A stretch of 64,000 bases of DNA, taken from the NCBI RefSeq assembly GCF_900176465.1, contig NZ_FWXR01000001.1, forward strand, positions 372,001 through 436,000. The letters are read 5' to 3'. Shown here one piece after another: positions 36,865-45,743 of this stretch. A model generated the notes under the pieces. That model saw nothing but the letters and a program-made list of their open reading frames with translations. It ran no database searches and had not been told where the DNA came from. A program made the translations under genes and the position numbers. This stretch comes from Fulvimarina manganoxydans (GTDB taxonomy: Bacteria; Pseudomonadota; Alphaproteobacteria; Rhizobiales; Rhizobiaceae). Each line of letters opens with the position of its first letter. Positions within the stretch are counted from its first letter, which is position 1.

Positions 36865-38844
36865 TTATCGCGCGATCCGCAGGCTTGAGACCTCTTCGGT
36901 GATCTTGCCGAAGGCGGCGATCAGCTGGTCCTTGTTCGCCGCATCGTAATAAAGCTTCTTCGTCGGATCCGTCAGCCCGTAGGACGCGCAGTCTTCCAGA
37001 AGCGACTTCGTCGGCGATTGATCGGACACGTCGAAGGCGATGGTGAAAATGATGACGCCGTCCGTTCCGTCCGGTTCGCGGTGATCGTCCTTGATATTCT
37101 GGCAAAGCGCCTTTGTAATCTTGTTCATGCGATCGTTCAGATCGGCGCCGCGCTTGCCGCTCGATGTGCCGGGCGCGGTGGTGAACAGTCGACCATCCTT
37201 GGTGTTGCCGCGCGGCTCCTGAACCGTCGCATAGCCGAACATGCTGTAGATCGAGTTGTTCTCATTGTCGACGTCGACGGGCGATCCATTGCTATAGCTC
37301 GGATTGAGCGTGTTCTCACCGTCGGTCATCAGAACGATGGCCTTCAGATTGCTCTCTTCGCTCCAGCTGTTGCCCTCGGTGAAGGGTTGCGTCGGAGTGA
37401 CCAGACGCCAACCCCAGGCCAGCCCTTCCGGGATGTTGGTCGCGCCTGCGGCCTGCATCTCCCCCAAGGCAGTCTGAACGGCGCTTTCGGATACACTGAG
37501 CGGCGTGAGTGGCTTCGAGTTGCAGGAACTGTTCGGTCCGCCGTCAGTCATGGATTTCAAGTTACGCTCGGTGCTCATCAGGTATTTGTTGACGTCGGCC
37601 TGCGAGCCGCGAGCGACGTCCTCCCTGTCATTGGCCACACCGTAGCGCGGATTGGCTTCCTGGTTCGGCGCCGTTCTCGACCAATCATACGAACTGATCG
37701 ACTCCGGTTCCATGTAATTGCCGTCGAACATCGCGGGCAGATAGTTGTTGTCGAGACCGGACCAGTAGCCCCGCTCGTCAGGCGCAAAACTGGGGACGAA
37801 GAGCGTATCTGGATTGGAACTCGACGGCGCGGCATCGGTGATGGCCAACCCGCCGGGACGCGCCTCGACACATCCGGCCCAGCCGCCAGGAAAGCGCTGC
37901 TGACCGTCCTGATAGGTTCGATACGCGACCGGCCAGCACCGTTTGGCCCAATTCTTCCATCCGCATGTCGAATAGCCGGACACGACCTTGGCGTTATCGT
38001 ATAGCCATTGGCGCGTGAGAATCTGGCCGTCGGAAACTCGCACCCATCGCTGTCCCTCCTTCTTGGCGAGTTTGGTTCCGTCGTAGTCCTGCCAACGGCC
38101 CCAATCGAGATTCTCGTGATGAATCGAGGATTCGCCGAAGCGGTCGATCCAATCGGCATTCTGATAAGCCTTGCCGACATTCACCGCGCTCGAAAAGGGC
38201 ACGATGCCGATGCGCACCGGCGGTTCGCCGACGGCCTCGGAATTAACGGCCATCAGATCCTTGACCAAGCTCTCCGCCGCATCCTTCAGCTTGTCGAGCT
38301 TGGACTGCCCATTGGGCGCCGAAGTGTTGGGAACGCCTTCAGCCCATGCCATCGAGCCAGAATTGTCTAGGACGAGCGCCATGTCGATCGAGCGATTCTC
38401 GATGACGATTTGGGTTCTCACCGTAATCGGAAGCGGATCCCAGTTGAGCGTGCCATTCGACACATATCGCAGCGCATTGGCGAAAAGAGCCTTGTAGTTC
38501 CGCGTCGCCGACAATGTCAGGACGCGGTTGCCGGCGATCTTCTCGATCCCTTCGTAACGTAGAACCGTATCCTGGCGGCGTTCGTCGCTGATATTCTCGA
38601 AGAAAAAGGCGTCGGCGATGGACTTCAGCCCCTGCTCGTCGAGTGCGCCGGCCCGTCGCGCCGCCACGAGCGCCGCCTTGTCGATCGAGCTCTGAATTTC
38701 CTGCTCGGCCATGACCGCGCCGCCGAAATCAACCGCGGAGCCTGCGCCGAGCACGAGAATAGGAAGAACGAGGGCAAAGATCATCGCGACATTCGCATTG
38801 GCGTCGCGAAGCCAACGGCGGACGAGGGCGACAGGGTGCATCAT
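36865..38844 (-). CDS. TadG-like protein with von Willebrand factor A domain
   Basis: A 659-residue protein. The N-terminus matches TadE/TadG pilin-like proteins: a short cytoplasmic start, then FALVLPILVLGAGSAVDF as membrane segment (about 21-40). A VWA domain begins with the MIDAS motif LVLDNSGSM (Asp160). The later metal residues appear only at ATNIPEG (469) and LMTDGENT (508), so an insertion of roughly 230 residues rich in Trp, Tyr and Gly interrupts the domain. The start at 38844 has GGAG six bases upstream. It is probably envelope-exposed. No other tad/cpa genes are present. Confidence 0.85.
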   Translation of the reverse strand: MMHPVALVRRWLRDANANVAMIFALVLPILVLGAGSAVDFGGAVMAEQEIQSSIDKAALVAARRAGALDEQGLKSIADAFFFENISDERRQDTVLRYEGIEKIAGNRVLTLSATRNYKALFANALRYVSNGTLNWDPLPITVRTQIVIENRSIDMALVLDNSGSMAWAEGVPNTSAPNGQSKLDKLKDAAESLVKDLMAVNSEAVGEPPVRIGIVPFSSAVNVGKAYQNADWIDRFGESSIHHENLDWGRWQDYDGTKLAKKEGQRWVRVSDGQILTRQWLYDNAKVVSGYSTCGWKNWAKRCWPVAYRTYQDGQQRFPGGWAGCVEARPGGLAITDAAPSSSNPDTLFVPSFAPDERGYWSGLDNNYLPAMFDGNYMEPESISSYDWSRTAPNQEANPRYGVANDREDVARGSQADVNKYLMSTERNLKSMTDGGPNSSCNSKPLTPLSVSESAVQTALGEMQAAGATNIPEGLAWGWRLVTPTQPFTEGNSWSEESNLKAIVLMTDGENTLNPSYSNGSPVDVDNENNSIYSMFGYATVQEPRGNTKDGRLFTTAPGTSSGKRGADLNDRMNKITKALCQNIKDDHREPDGTDGVIIFTIAFDVSDQSPTKSLLEDCASYGLTDPTKKLYYDAANKDQLIAAFGKITEEVSSLRIAR

Positions 38845-38997
38845 GCAAAGCTCCATGGCCGGTGGAGCGCATGCTATGCGTTAAAAGCTTATAAGCATTT
38901 AAGAATACAATATTCTTTCTTGATATCGTCCGGGCCTCGTCCTCACCCAGGGCGTGCAGATTTTCTCTCGAAAATCGCGGTGCCGGATTGGCGCTTT

Positions 38998-39102
38998 CAT
39001 ACGAAACGCGTTTGATCGCTTTGCGAAACGGATTTCCAACCCGCTCAAGCGCCGCGCAGGGTTTGATACGGAGCCCGATTGAATCAGTCGGACACCGTAT
39101 CA
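38998..39102 (-). repeat. Dispersed intergenic repeat, copy 2
   Basis: A 105-base element inside the 319-base gap between the TadG-like and RND genes. Read on the minus strand it matches copy 1 (16953-17058) nearly base for base at both ends: TGATACGGTGTCCGACTGA at the start and GCGATCAAACG...TTTCGTATGA at the end. The middle differs more. Module B here has GCAAAGCGATC instead of GCGAAGCGATC. The rest of this gap shows nothing else I can support. Confidence 0.7.
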
Positions 39103-39163
39103 TTCATATGCAGCGCGGCATGCGTATCGGGACGGCCCCCGTCCGAGACAAGGGCCGTCGTCC

Positions 39164-42100
39164 TTATTCCGCCGGCGCGAGGGTGCCTTTCCGGCGCCTG
39201 TGAAACCGGCGGAGCGGATCGCCGAGGCGGGGGCTTGGCGCATCATGGCCCATACGCCTGCGAATGAAGGCGATCACACATTCGCCGAGCATGAGGAGGG
39301 CAGGGGTCAGCACAAGCGTCAGCAGCGTCGCGAAGGTCAGGCCGCCGGCGATCGCAGCTGAAAGCTCCGTCCACCATTGGGTCGAGGGGGCGCCGAACTC
39401 GATATCGCGGTTAAGGAAGTCGACATTGGCGCCCATCACCATCGGCACCAGGCCGAGAACCGTGGTGATCGATGTCAAGAACACCGGTCGCAGTCGTTGC
39501 GCGCCGGTTCTGAGCAACGCTTCCAGCGGCGGCTGTCCGGATTTGCGCAGGTCGTTATAGGTGTCGATCAGCACGATATTGTTGTTCACGACGATGCCCG
39601 CCAGCGCGATGACGCCGATACCGCCCATGACGATGCCGAAGGGACGGCCCGTCACGAGCAGGCCATAGAACACCCCGGCAGTCGAGAAGACGATCGCGCT
39701 CATCACCAGAAACGCCTGATAGATCGAGTTGAACTGGGTCACCAGGATGATGAACATCAGAGCCAGTGCGACCCCGAAGGCACCGGTCAGGAAGTTGGCG
39801 GCCTCTGCCTGATCTTCGGCTTCGCCGCCGAAGGTGTATTCGACGCCGGCCGGCAGATCGGCCTTTTCGAGCGCCGCCGTCAGCTTTTTCACCTGATCGT
39901 CGACGAGCAGGCCCTCGGCCGCATCCGCTTCGATGCTCATGACGCGCCGCTGATCGATGCGCAGGATCGTGCCGACTTTCGGTGCCGGCTGGAAGGAGAC
40001 GAAATTGCGGATCGGCACCAGCCCTTGGGCCGTCGGGATGCGGAGATCCTCCAGCCGTTCGAGCGTCCGGTCGCCGGCCGGGAAGCGCACGCGGATCGGC
40101 ACCTCGCCGTCGCCACTGGCATCCTCGGGGCGATAGTCCGACACCTCGATCCCGGCGGTCAGCAGCTGCACGGCCTGGCCGAGAAGGGAGACGTCGGCGC
40201 CGTAGCGTGCGGCTTCCTCCCGGTTCACCGACAGCTGCCATTCAACGCCCGGAAGCGGACGCGTATCGGTGACGTTCTCATAGCCGCCGATCTCATCCAT
40301 CAGACCGCGAACCTTTGCGACCGCCTTGGAAAGCTGGTCGAGGTCCGGACCGTTCAGCTTGAGGTTGATCGGTTTGCCGGAAGAGGGGCCGTCCTGCTGC
40401 TGTTGAACCTGGATGGTGATGCCGGGAATATCGGCGACCCGCGCCCTGACGTCGTCGAAGATTTCGACTGCGCGGCGCCGCTTGTCCCAATCATCGAGTT
40501 CGAGCTGGATCGTGCCGATGACGTCGGTGCCGAGCTGGCGCGCGCCGCCCTCCGAGAGGGTTCGGGCATAGACGCTATCCACCTCGTCGAGATCGAGAAG
40601 TCGGTCTTCGACTTGGCGAACGAGCGCGTCCTTTTCCCAGATCGAGAAATTGTCCCGAGCCCGCACCTGGACCTGGGCGAATTCGGGCTCGATCGAGGGG
40701 AAGAACTCGACGCCGCGACCATATTGGGCAAAGCCGTAGAAGCCGCCGACCAGAATGGTGATGGCGATGACGAGGGTGGCGAATGGGGCTTTGACCGCCG
40801 CGTTCAGAACCCTTAGATAGCCGCCCGTCCAGCCGCCGATCGTTGAAAGGTCGCCGTTCTCTGCCGCCTCGAGCGCCTGTCGCTGCTTGATCGGCAGCGG
40901 CTGAGCCTTGCCGATCACGCCGCCGAGGACGGGGATAAAGATGAGCGCCATGAAGAGCGACGCCGTCAGGGTGATGATCACCGTCAGCGGCAGGAACTTC
41001 ATGAATTCGCCGACAATGCCCGGCCAGAAAAGAAGCGGCAGAAAGACCGCGAGCGTCGTCGCCGTGGAGGCGATGATCGGCCAGGTCATGCGTTTTGCAG
41101 CCTGCTTATATGCCTCGCGCGGGCTCGCCCCTTCCAGAAGCCGCCGATCGGCGAGCTCGGTCGTCACGATCGCCCCATCGACCAACATGCCGACGACGAG
41201 GATCAGGGAAAACAAGACGATGATGTTCATCGTGAAGCCCGCCATCCAAAGGATCGCGATGCCGGCGAGGAAAGAGCCAGGGATCGACAGCCCGACAAGG
41301 ATCGAGGTTCTGAGGCCAAGCGCCGCCACGATGACGATCATGACGAGGACGATCGCCGAAATGACGTTGTTCTCGAGATCCGTCAGCATGGAGACAACCT
41401 GCTCGGACTCGTCCTGCAGATAGCCGACATGGACCGTTTCCGGCCATGCTTCTTGATGCTGGGCGACGACGGCGCGCACCGCATCGACCGTCTCGATGAT
41501 GTTTGCGCCCGAACGCTTCTTGACCTCCAGCGCCAGCGACGGCTGACCGTCGATGCGGGCAAAGCCGTCCGGGTCCTGGAATGTGCGCCGGGCTACGGCG
41601 ACATCCTTGAAGGTCAGAACCGTCGAGCCGTCGACCTTGATCGGCATGTTGAGAACGTCGGAGACATCTTCGACGAGGCCGGGCACTTTGAGGACGATCC
41701 GGCCGGCCCCGGTGTCGATGGCACCGGCGGCGATCAGGCGGTTGTTGCGGGTAATCTGATTGACCAACTGATCGAAGGAGATGTTGTAGGTCTCGAGCAC
41801 CGTTGGATCGATCAACACCTCCATCAGCTCGTCGCGATCGCCGCCGATATCGACTTCCAGAACGCCCGGTGCCGCCTCGACATCGTCCTTCAGATCGTTG
41901 GCGAGTTCCACCAGGGTGCGCTCAGGGATCGGGCCCGAGAGAACGACGGTCAGGATCGGGAAGAGCGAGGTGTTGATCTCGGTGACGACCGGTTCGTCCG
42001 CCTCGGCCGGAAGATTCGGCTGGGCGCGATCGACCGCGTCCTTGACGTCGGTCAGCGCTTCGTCGGCATCGAAACCGGCCTCGAACTTCAGCTGAACTGA

Positions 42101-42370
42101 GGCAAAGCCCTCATAGGCGTGCCCTTCCAGCTCGTCGAGGCCGGAGAGCGACGCAAGCTCGGTCTCCAACGGCTTTACGATCAGGCGCTCGGCATCCTCC
42201 GGCGAGATGCCTTCGAGGGCGGTCGAGACATACATCACTGGGATCGGGATGTCCGGCTGGGATTCCTTTGGGATCGCGCGATAGCCGACAATGCCGGCGA
42301 CGATCACCAGGCATAGGAACAGAAGGATCGTCCGCGTCCGGTCGAAGGCGCCGTCGATGATCGAATTCAT
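39164..42370 (-). CDS. RND-family efflux permease
   Basis: A 1068-residue AcrB-type inner-membrane pump with two halves, each of about six membrane helices and a large periplasmic loop. The proton-relay region reads LVVGMLVDGAIVTTE, so only one of the two AcrB aspartates is present, as in some RND subfamilies. Other markers are SIPGSFLAGIAILWMAGFTMN and, in the second half, GGIGVIALAGIVVNNNIVLID. The ATG at 42370 has GGAGGGG about ten bases upstream, within the end of the adaptor gene. It is the last gene of the efflux operon. The substrate is unknown. Confidence 0.93.
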   Translation of the reverse strand: MNSIIDGAFDRTRTILLFLCLVIVAGIVGYRAIPKESQPDIPIPVMYVSTALEGISPEDAERLIVKPLETELASLSGLDELEGHAYEGFASVQLKFEAGFDADEALTDVKDAVDRAQPNLPAEADEPVVTEINTSLFPILTVVLSGPIPERTLVELANDLKDDVEAAPGVLEVDIGGDRDELMEVLIDPTVLETYNISFDQLVNQITRNNRLIAAGAIDTGAGRIVLKVPGLVEDVSDVLNMPIKVDGSTVLTFKDVAVARRTFQDPDGFARIDGQPSLALEVKKRSGANIIETVDAVRAVVAQHQEAWPETVHVGYLQDESEQVVSMLTDLENNVISAIVLVMIVIVAALGLRTSILVGLSIPGSFLAGIAILWMAGFTMNIIVLFSLILVVGMLVDGAIVTTELADRRLLEGASPREAYKQAAKRMTWPIIASTATTLAVFLPLLFWPGIVGEFMKFLPLTVIITLTASLFMALIFIPVLGGVIGKAQPLPIKQRQALEAAENGDLSTIGGWTGGYLRVLNAAVKAPFATLVIAITILVGGFYGFAQYGRGVEFFPSIEPEFAQVQVRARDNFSIWEKDALVRQVEDRLLDLDEVDSVYARTLSEGGARQLGTDVIGTIQLELDDWDKRRRAVEIFDDVRARVADIPGITIQVQQQQDGPSSGKPINLKLNGPDLDQLSKAVAKVRGLMDEIGGYENVTDTRPLPGVEWQLSVNREEAARYGADVSLLGQAVQLLTAGIEVSDYRPEDASGDGEVPIRVRFPAGDRTLERLEDLRIPTAQGLVPIRNFVSFQPAPKVGTILRIDQRRVMSIEADAAEGLLVDDQVKKLTAALEKADLPAGVEYTFGGEAEDQAEAANFLTGAFGVALALMFIILVTQFNSIYQAFLVMSAIVFSTAGVFYGLLVTGRPFGIVMGGIGVIALAGIVVNNNIVLIDTYNDLRKSGQPPLEALLRTGAQRLRPVFLTSITTVLGLVPMVMGANVDFLNRDIEFGAPSTQWWTELSAAIAGGLTFATLLTLVLTPALLMLGECVIAFIRRRMGHDAPSPRLGDPLRRFHRRRKGTLAPAE

Positions 42371-42374
42371 TCGC

Positions 42375-43997
42375 TCAGTTCCCCTCCGATCCGATGGCAC
42401 CGAGCGCCGAGGCAAGGGCGCGGGCGAAGGCCTCGGTCATGGTCCCGGTCGCCTCCAGCCCGTTGTCGGACTGAAAAGCGCCGATGGCGCTGCGGGTGGC
42501 GCTGCCCATCACGCCGTCGGCGGGGCCAGTCTCGTATCCGAGGCGGGACAAGGCTTCCTGTGCAAGACGCACGATCTGCGAATTGGGCGCGCCGTTTTCG
42601 TCGAGGCCGCCCATGAGGGCAGCGGTCTTCAAAACCTCCGCCGGATTGACGGCGCTCAGCGAGGATTGCGGCCGTTCGTCCCCAGACGCGGCCTGGGATG
42701 AGTCATTTTGGTCGTTGGGCGCCGCTCCGGCGGGGTTCATCAGGCCGGATGGCTGTGTGGCCCCTTGATCGTTCGAAGAGACCGCGCCTGGCATGGCGAT
42801 CTCGGAGTTCACCGCACCGGGCGAGGCAGGACTGACCCCATCGCCGCTTTTGGGCGCGATCGGGCGAACAGTTTCACCGTCCGACACGAAGCCCTGACCG
42901 ACCGAGATGATACGCAGCCGCTCCGGCAGGCCGGTGACCCAAATCCCGTTGGTCTCGGCGCGAACGAGCGTCGCGGGATAAAAGCCGACCCGGTTGTCCT
43001 GCTCGACCGCTTTGACGCCGAGTTCGCCGTCCGGACCGAGCGCGAGGATGGCTGCCGACAGGAAATGCGAAGGCGTCTCGCCGACGGGGATGCGCACCTG
43101 AGCGGAAATGCCGGCCGGAACGTCGCGATCGGGGTTGGGGATCGTCACTTCGACGGGGAATGTGCGCGTCGCCGCGCTGGCATTGGACGCTACATAGGTC
43201 ACCTCGCCTTCGCGCGTCACGCCCGTGATGAAGGTCACGCTCGCTTTCTGCCCGCGCTCGACGCGGCCGACGTTCTGCTGGGCGATCTGAATGTCGACGG
43301 TCAGCGGATCATTGTCGATCTGGGTGCCGACCTCGGCGCCCGCCGTGACAAACTCACCAATATCGAGATCGAAATCCTCCAGAACGCCGCTGATTGGAGC
43401 GCGGATTTCCGTATCGCCGCTCGCTTGGCGCACCGTGGCAAGGGCGGACTCGGCGACAGCGAGCTCGGCTCGAGCCGAATCCAGCTCGGCCCTCGTGGCA
43501 TAGCCGCGATCGGCCAGACCCTTCACGCGGTCGAAGTCGCCCTGTCGGCGCGCAAGCTCTGCTTCTGCCTGGGCTATCTGCGCGGCGCGGTCGTCGAGGG
43601 CGATCTTCGCGACAAGATCGCCCTCCTGAAGGAAATCGCCCTTGCGGACCTCGACGCTCTCCACCGTGCCGCCGACCTTGGCGCGGATCGGCGTCTGCCG
43701 ATCGGGCAGGGCCTGGCCTTCGGCCGCGACGAATTGCGTGACGGGCCGTGCGACGGACTCGAAGGCTTCGACGGTGAATGGTTCGCGCGCCTTTTCGGCT
43801 GTTGTCTGCTTGGGCGCCTCGGGCGGCTTTTCGGCAAGCATTCCCGAACTCATCCATCCGACGAGCCCCAGCACGAACAGAAAGGCGAGCCAGCCGGCCT
43901 TGGAGCGTGGCTCCTTCGCCGGCCTTTCGCTCGCTTCGGGCGCCTGCTGGCCTGGCTGCTCGACAGCCTTGGCATCGCGGGTGTCTTCGCTTGTCAT
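42375..43997 (-). CDS. RND periplasmic adaptor fused to a peptidoglycan-binding domain
   Basis: A 540-residue protein. An N-terminal membrane anchor (about 35-54) is followed by a HlyD/AcrA-type adaptor: lipoyl-like halves GGTVESVEVRKGDFLQEGD and EIRAPISGVLEDFDLDIGEFV around a helical hairpin, then a beta-barrel region. A low-complexity linker (about 370-460) leads to a C-terminal PF01471-like peptidoglycan-binding domain (AQEALSRLGYETGPADGVMG, then TRSAIGAFQSDNGLEATG). Its start overlaps the regulator stop in ATGA. The tail may tether the pump to murein, which is inference. Confidence 0.9.
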   Translation of the reverse strand: MTSEDTRDAKAVEQPGQQAPEASERPAKEPRSKAGWLAFLFVLGLVGWMSSGMLAEKPPEAPKQTTAEKAREPFTVEAFESVARPVTQFVAAEGQALPDRQTPIRAKVGGTVESVEVRKGDFLQEGDLVAKIALDDRAAQIAQAEAELARRQGDFDRVKGLADRGYATRAELDSARAELAVAESALATVRQASGDTEIRAPISGVLEDFDLDIGEFVTAGAEVGTQIDNDPLTVDIQIAQQNVGRVERGQKASVTFITGVTREGEVTYVASNASAATRTFPVEVTIPNPDRDVPAGISAQVRIPVGETPSHFLSAAILALGPDGELGVKAVEQDNRVGFYPATLVRAETNGIWVTGLPERLRIISVGQGFVSDGETVRPIAPKSGDGVSPASPGAVNSEIAMPGAVSSNDQGATQPSGLMNPAGAAPNDQNDSSQAASGDERPQSSLSAVNPAEVLKTAALMGGLDENGAPNSQIVRLAQEALSRLGYETGPADGVMGSATRSAIGAFQSDNGLEATGTMTEAFARALASALGAIGSEGN

Positions 43998-44518
43998 CGT
44001 TGGACATCTCCATGAGAAGCCCGGACAATCGGCGCTTCCGCGGCCAGACGGACGGCGAGTGCCTCCAGGGTGGAAATCATTTCGGTGAAGAAGTGGCGGG
44101 TCGCGGCGATGCGCCCGCACCCATCTCCGTGGTCTGGAAAGTCCGCACAAGTCTGCTCGACCAGCTCGCTCGTCTCGCGCATGCGCGCGGCGACGCCTCG
44201 AATCATATTGACGAAAGGCTGATCGGACAGGCGGAAGAAGTCGCGCCGCTCCCCGTCATGGCGAACGCGCTCGATGAGCCCGTCACGCTCCAACAGGCGG
44301 GAATTGGTCGAGATCGAGGCGCGGCTGACGCCAAGACGCTCGGCAAGTTCCGAAAAGCTGATTGGCCCGACCTCGACGAGCATCAGGCCGAACAGGCGGC
44401 CGGAAATTCGCGGCATGCCTTCGGCCTCGAAATGGTCGCCCATTCGCTCGATGAAGCGATCGCAAGCCTTGGCAGCTAGTTCGGACCGGAACGCGGTGGG
44501 ATCGGGAGCAAGATTCAT
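43994..44518 (-). CDS. GbsR/MarR-like regulator of the efflux operon
   Basis: A 174-residue winged-helix regulator resembling the GbsR branch of MarR proteins. The HTH is seen in FSELAERLGVSRASISTNSRLLERDGLIERV, followed by the wing HDGERRDFFRLSDQPF and a helical dimerisation tail. It is the first gene of the operon and is translationally coupled to the adaptor. Two 18-base palindromes upstream are likely operators, suggesting self-repression relieved by a pump substrate. The start at 44518 (ATG) is preferred over a TTG at 44527. Confidence 0.85.
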   Translation of the reverse strand: MNLAPDPTAFRSELAAKACDRFIERMGDHFEAEGMPRISGRLFGLMLVEVGPISFSELAERLGVSRASISTNSRLLERDGLIERVRHDGERRDFFRLSDQPFVNMIRGVAARMRETSELVEQTCADFPDHGDGCGRIAATRHFFTEMISTLEALAVRLAAEAPIVRASHGDVQR

Positions 44519-44543
44519 GGGCCGCAAATACGGACAGCCCCTC

Positions 44544-44589
44544 GTTCATTCAAGGCTGAACGCAAAAAATTGTTCAGCCGTTACTGAAC
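44544..44589 (-). promoter_or_regulatory. Paired 18-base operator-like palindromes upstream of the efflux operon
   Basis: Two sites of equal length share inverted half-sites. 44544-44561 reads GTTCA-(8 bases)-TGAAC, and 44572-44589 reads GTTCAG-CCGTTA-CTGAAC with perfect 6-base arms. They are 28 bases apart centre to centre and lie 26-71 bases upstream of the regulator start, where a promoter should be. They are likely binding sites of the GbsR/MarR-like protein. Confidence 0.65.
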
Positions 44590-44686
44590 GACTGATCGCA
44601 TGGGACAAATATCGCGTCGTGATCATTTTGCGCGGCTTCGGTTCCGGGATCAGACGAGCCCGGCGCTCTCGAACGGTTATCGTCTC

Positions 44687-44728
44687 TTGAAATCTATTGG
44701 GATTGCAGTATACTTTGTAATACAAAGT
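44687..44728 (+). promoter_or_regulatory. Promoter with overlapping palindromic operator for the uppS-like operon
   Basis: TTGAAA at 44687-44692, 16-base spacer, TATACT at 44709-44714. A perfect palindrome ACTTTGT-AAT-ACAAAGT (44712-44728) covers the -10 end and the expected transcription start. Placement suggests repression by the winged-helix regulator encoded second in the operon. Confidence 0.7.
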
Positions 44729-44744
44729 CATTTAGGGAAGCCGA

Positions 44745-45356
44745 ATGGATCATCGGAAGGCGCTTGCCGACATCGACGATATCCGCAACCAACTCGCGGC
44801 TTCGACAACGTTTCGGGGCTTCGGTCCCGCTGCGCTGACGGCGACGGGTGGGCTCGCCCTCCTCATGACGCTTCTTCAGGCGACTATGCTGGCGCCCATG
44901 GCGGCCGATCCCATCGCCTTTTTCTCCTCTTGGATCGCCGTTGCGGTCGTCGCGACCGCGCTGATCGGGGCTGAAATGCTGGTGCGCTCCCGGCGCCATC
45001 ATTCTGGCCTCGCCGATGCGATGATCCTGCAGGCTGTACAGCAATTCCTGCCGTCAGGCGCAGCAGGGGCCGCGATCGCGGCTATCCTTCTCCGTTTCGC
45101 GCCCGACGCGGTCTGGATGCTCCCCGGCCTCTGGCAGATCCTTGTCGGGATCGGCATCTTCTCCGCTGCACACTCTTTGCCGAAAGCCGCAAATCTCGGC
45201 GCGGCCTGGTATTTTATCGCCGGCTGCGTGGTCCTTATGCTGGCTAGCCAAAGTCATGCGCTCTCGCCTTGGGCGATGGGCATTCCCTTCGCCGTCGGAC
45301 AATTGCTCATGGCCGCCGTCATCTTCCTTGCAGGCGGGGATAACGATGCCGACTAA
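44745..45356 (+). CDS. Unknown integral membrane protein of the uppS-like operon
   Basis: A 203-residue protein with a polar N-terminus (MDHRKALADIDDIRNQLAAS) and about six membrane segments (near 26-49, 58-79, 104-118, 122-140, 153-170, 174-197). I do not recognise a named family. It starts about 16 bases after the operator palindrome. Its end overlaps the regulator gene by 11 bases, so the two are made together. Because a cis-prenyltransferase follows, a role in handling a polyprenyl lipid or sensing membrane state is possible, but there is no direct evidence. Confidence 0.75.
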   Translation: MDHRKALADIDDIRNQLAASTTFRGFGPAALTATGGLALLMTLLQATMLAPMAADPIAFFSSWIAVAVVATALIGAEMLVRSRRHHSGLADAMILQAVQQFLPSGAAGAAIAAILLRFAPDAVWMLPGLWQILVGIGIFSAAHSLPKAANLGAAWYFIAGCVVLMLASQSHALSPWAMGIPFAVGQLLMAAVIFLAGGDNDAD

Positions 45357-45708
45357 GCCCGCCGCTCCTTATGCCTATGACGGTCTCGATCGGGTGATCC
45401 ATGAAAAGGCCCGCCTTGGAATCATGACCTCTCTGATTTCGCATCCGAAGGGCTTGTCCTTCAACGATCTGAAGACGCTTTGCGGCCTGACCGACGGCAA
45501 TCTCAGCCGCCATGCGCAGGTTTTGGAAGAGGCGGGTCTCGTGCGCATCGACAAGCGCTTCGAAGGCAAGCGACCGATGACAACCGTGAGGCTGACCTCA
45601 GCGGGCCGCCAGCGCTTCGTCGATTATCTATCGGTGCTGGAGGCTGTGGTTCGAGACGCGGCGAGTGCTGCGGGCGAAGACGATGTTCCCGACGGGGTCG
45701 GGGCCTGA
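45346..45708 (+). CDS. Winged-helix transcriptional regulator (HTH_34/ArsR-like)
   Basis: A 120-residue DNA-binding protein. It matches the winged-helix type often annotated PF13601: VIHEKARLGIMTSLISHPKGLSFNDLK, GLTDGNLSRHAQVLEEAGLVRI, then the wing KRFEGKRPMTTVRLTSAGR. The ATG at 45346 overlaps the end of the membrane protein gene and has GGCGGGG upstream. It probably represses its own operon at 44712-44728. No cysteine or histidine metal site is obvious. Confidence 0.85.
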   Translation: MPTKPAAPYAYDGLDRVIHEKARLGIMTSLISHPKGLSFNDLKTLCGLTDGNLSRHAQVLEEAGLVRIDKRFEGKRPMTTVRLTSAGRQRFVDYLSVLEAVVRDAASAAGEDDVPDGVGA

Positions 45709-45743
45709 AACAGACAAGACCTTTTTATTTGACTGGAGGCTTT

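Noticed and set aside
38998-39102. Possible CRISPR repeat unit or IS end
   Set aside because: Copies are single, far apart and on opposite strands, with no spacers, cas genes or transposase; classed as a dispersed hairpin repeat.
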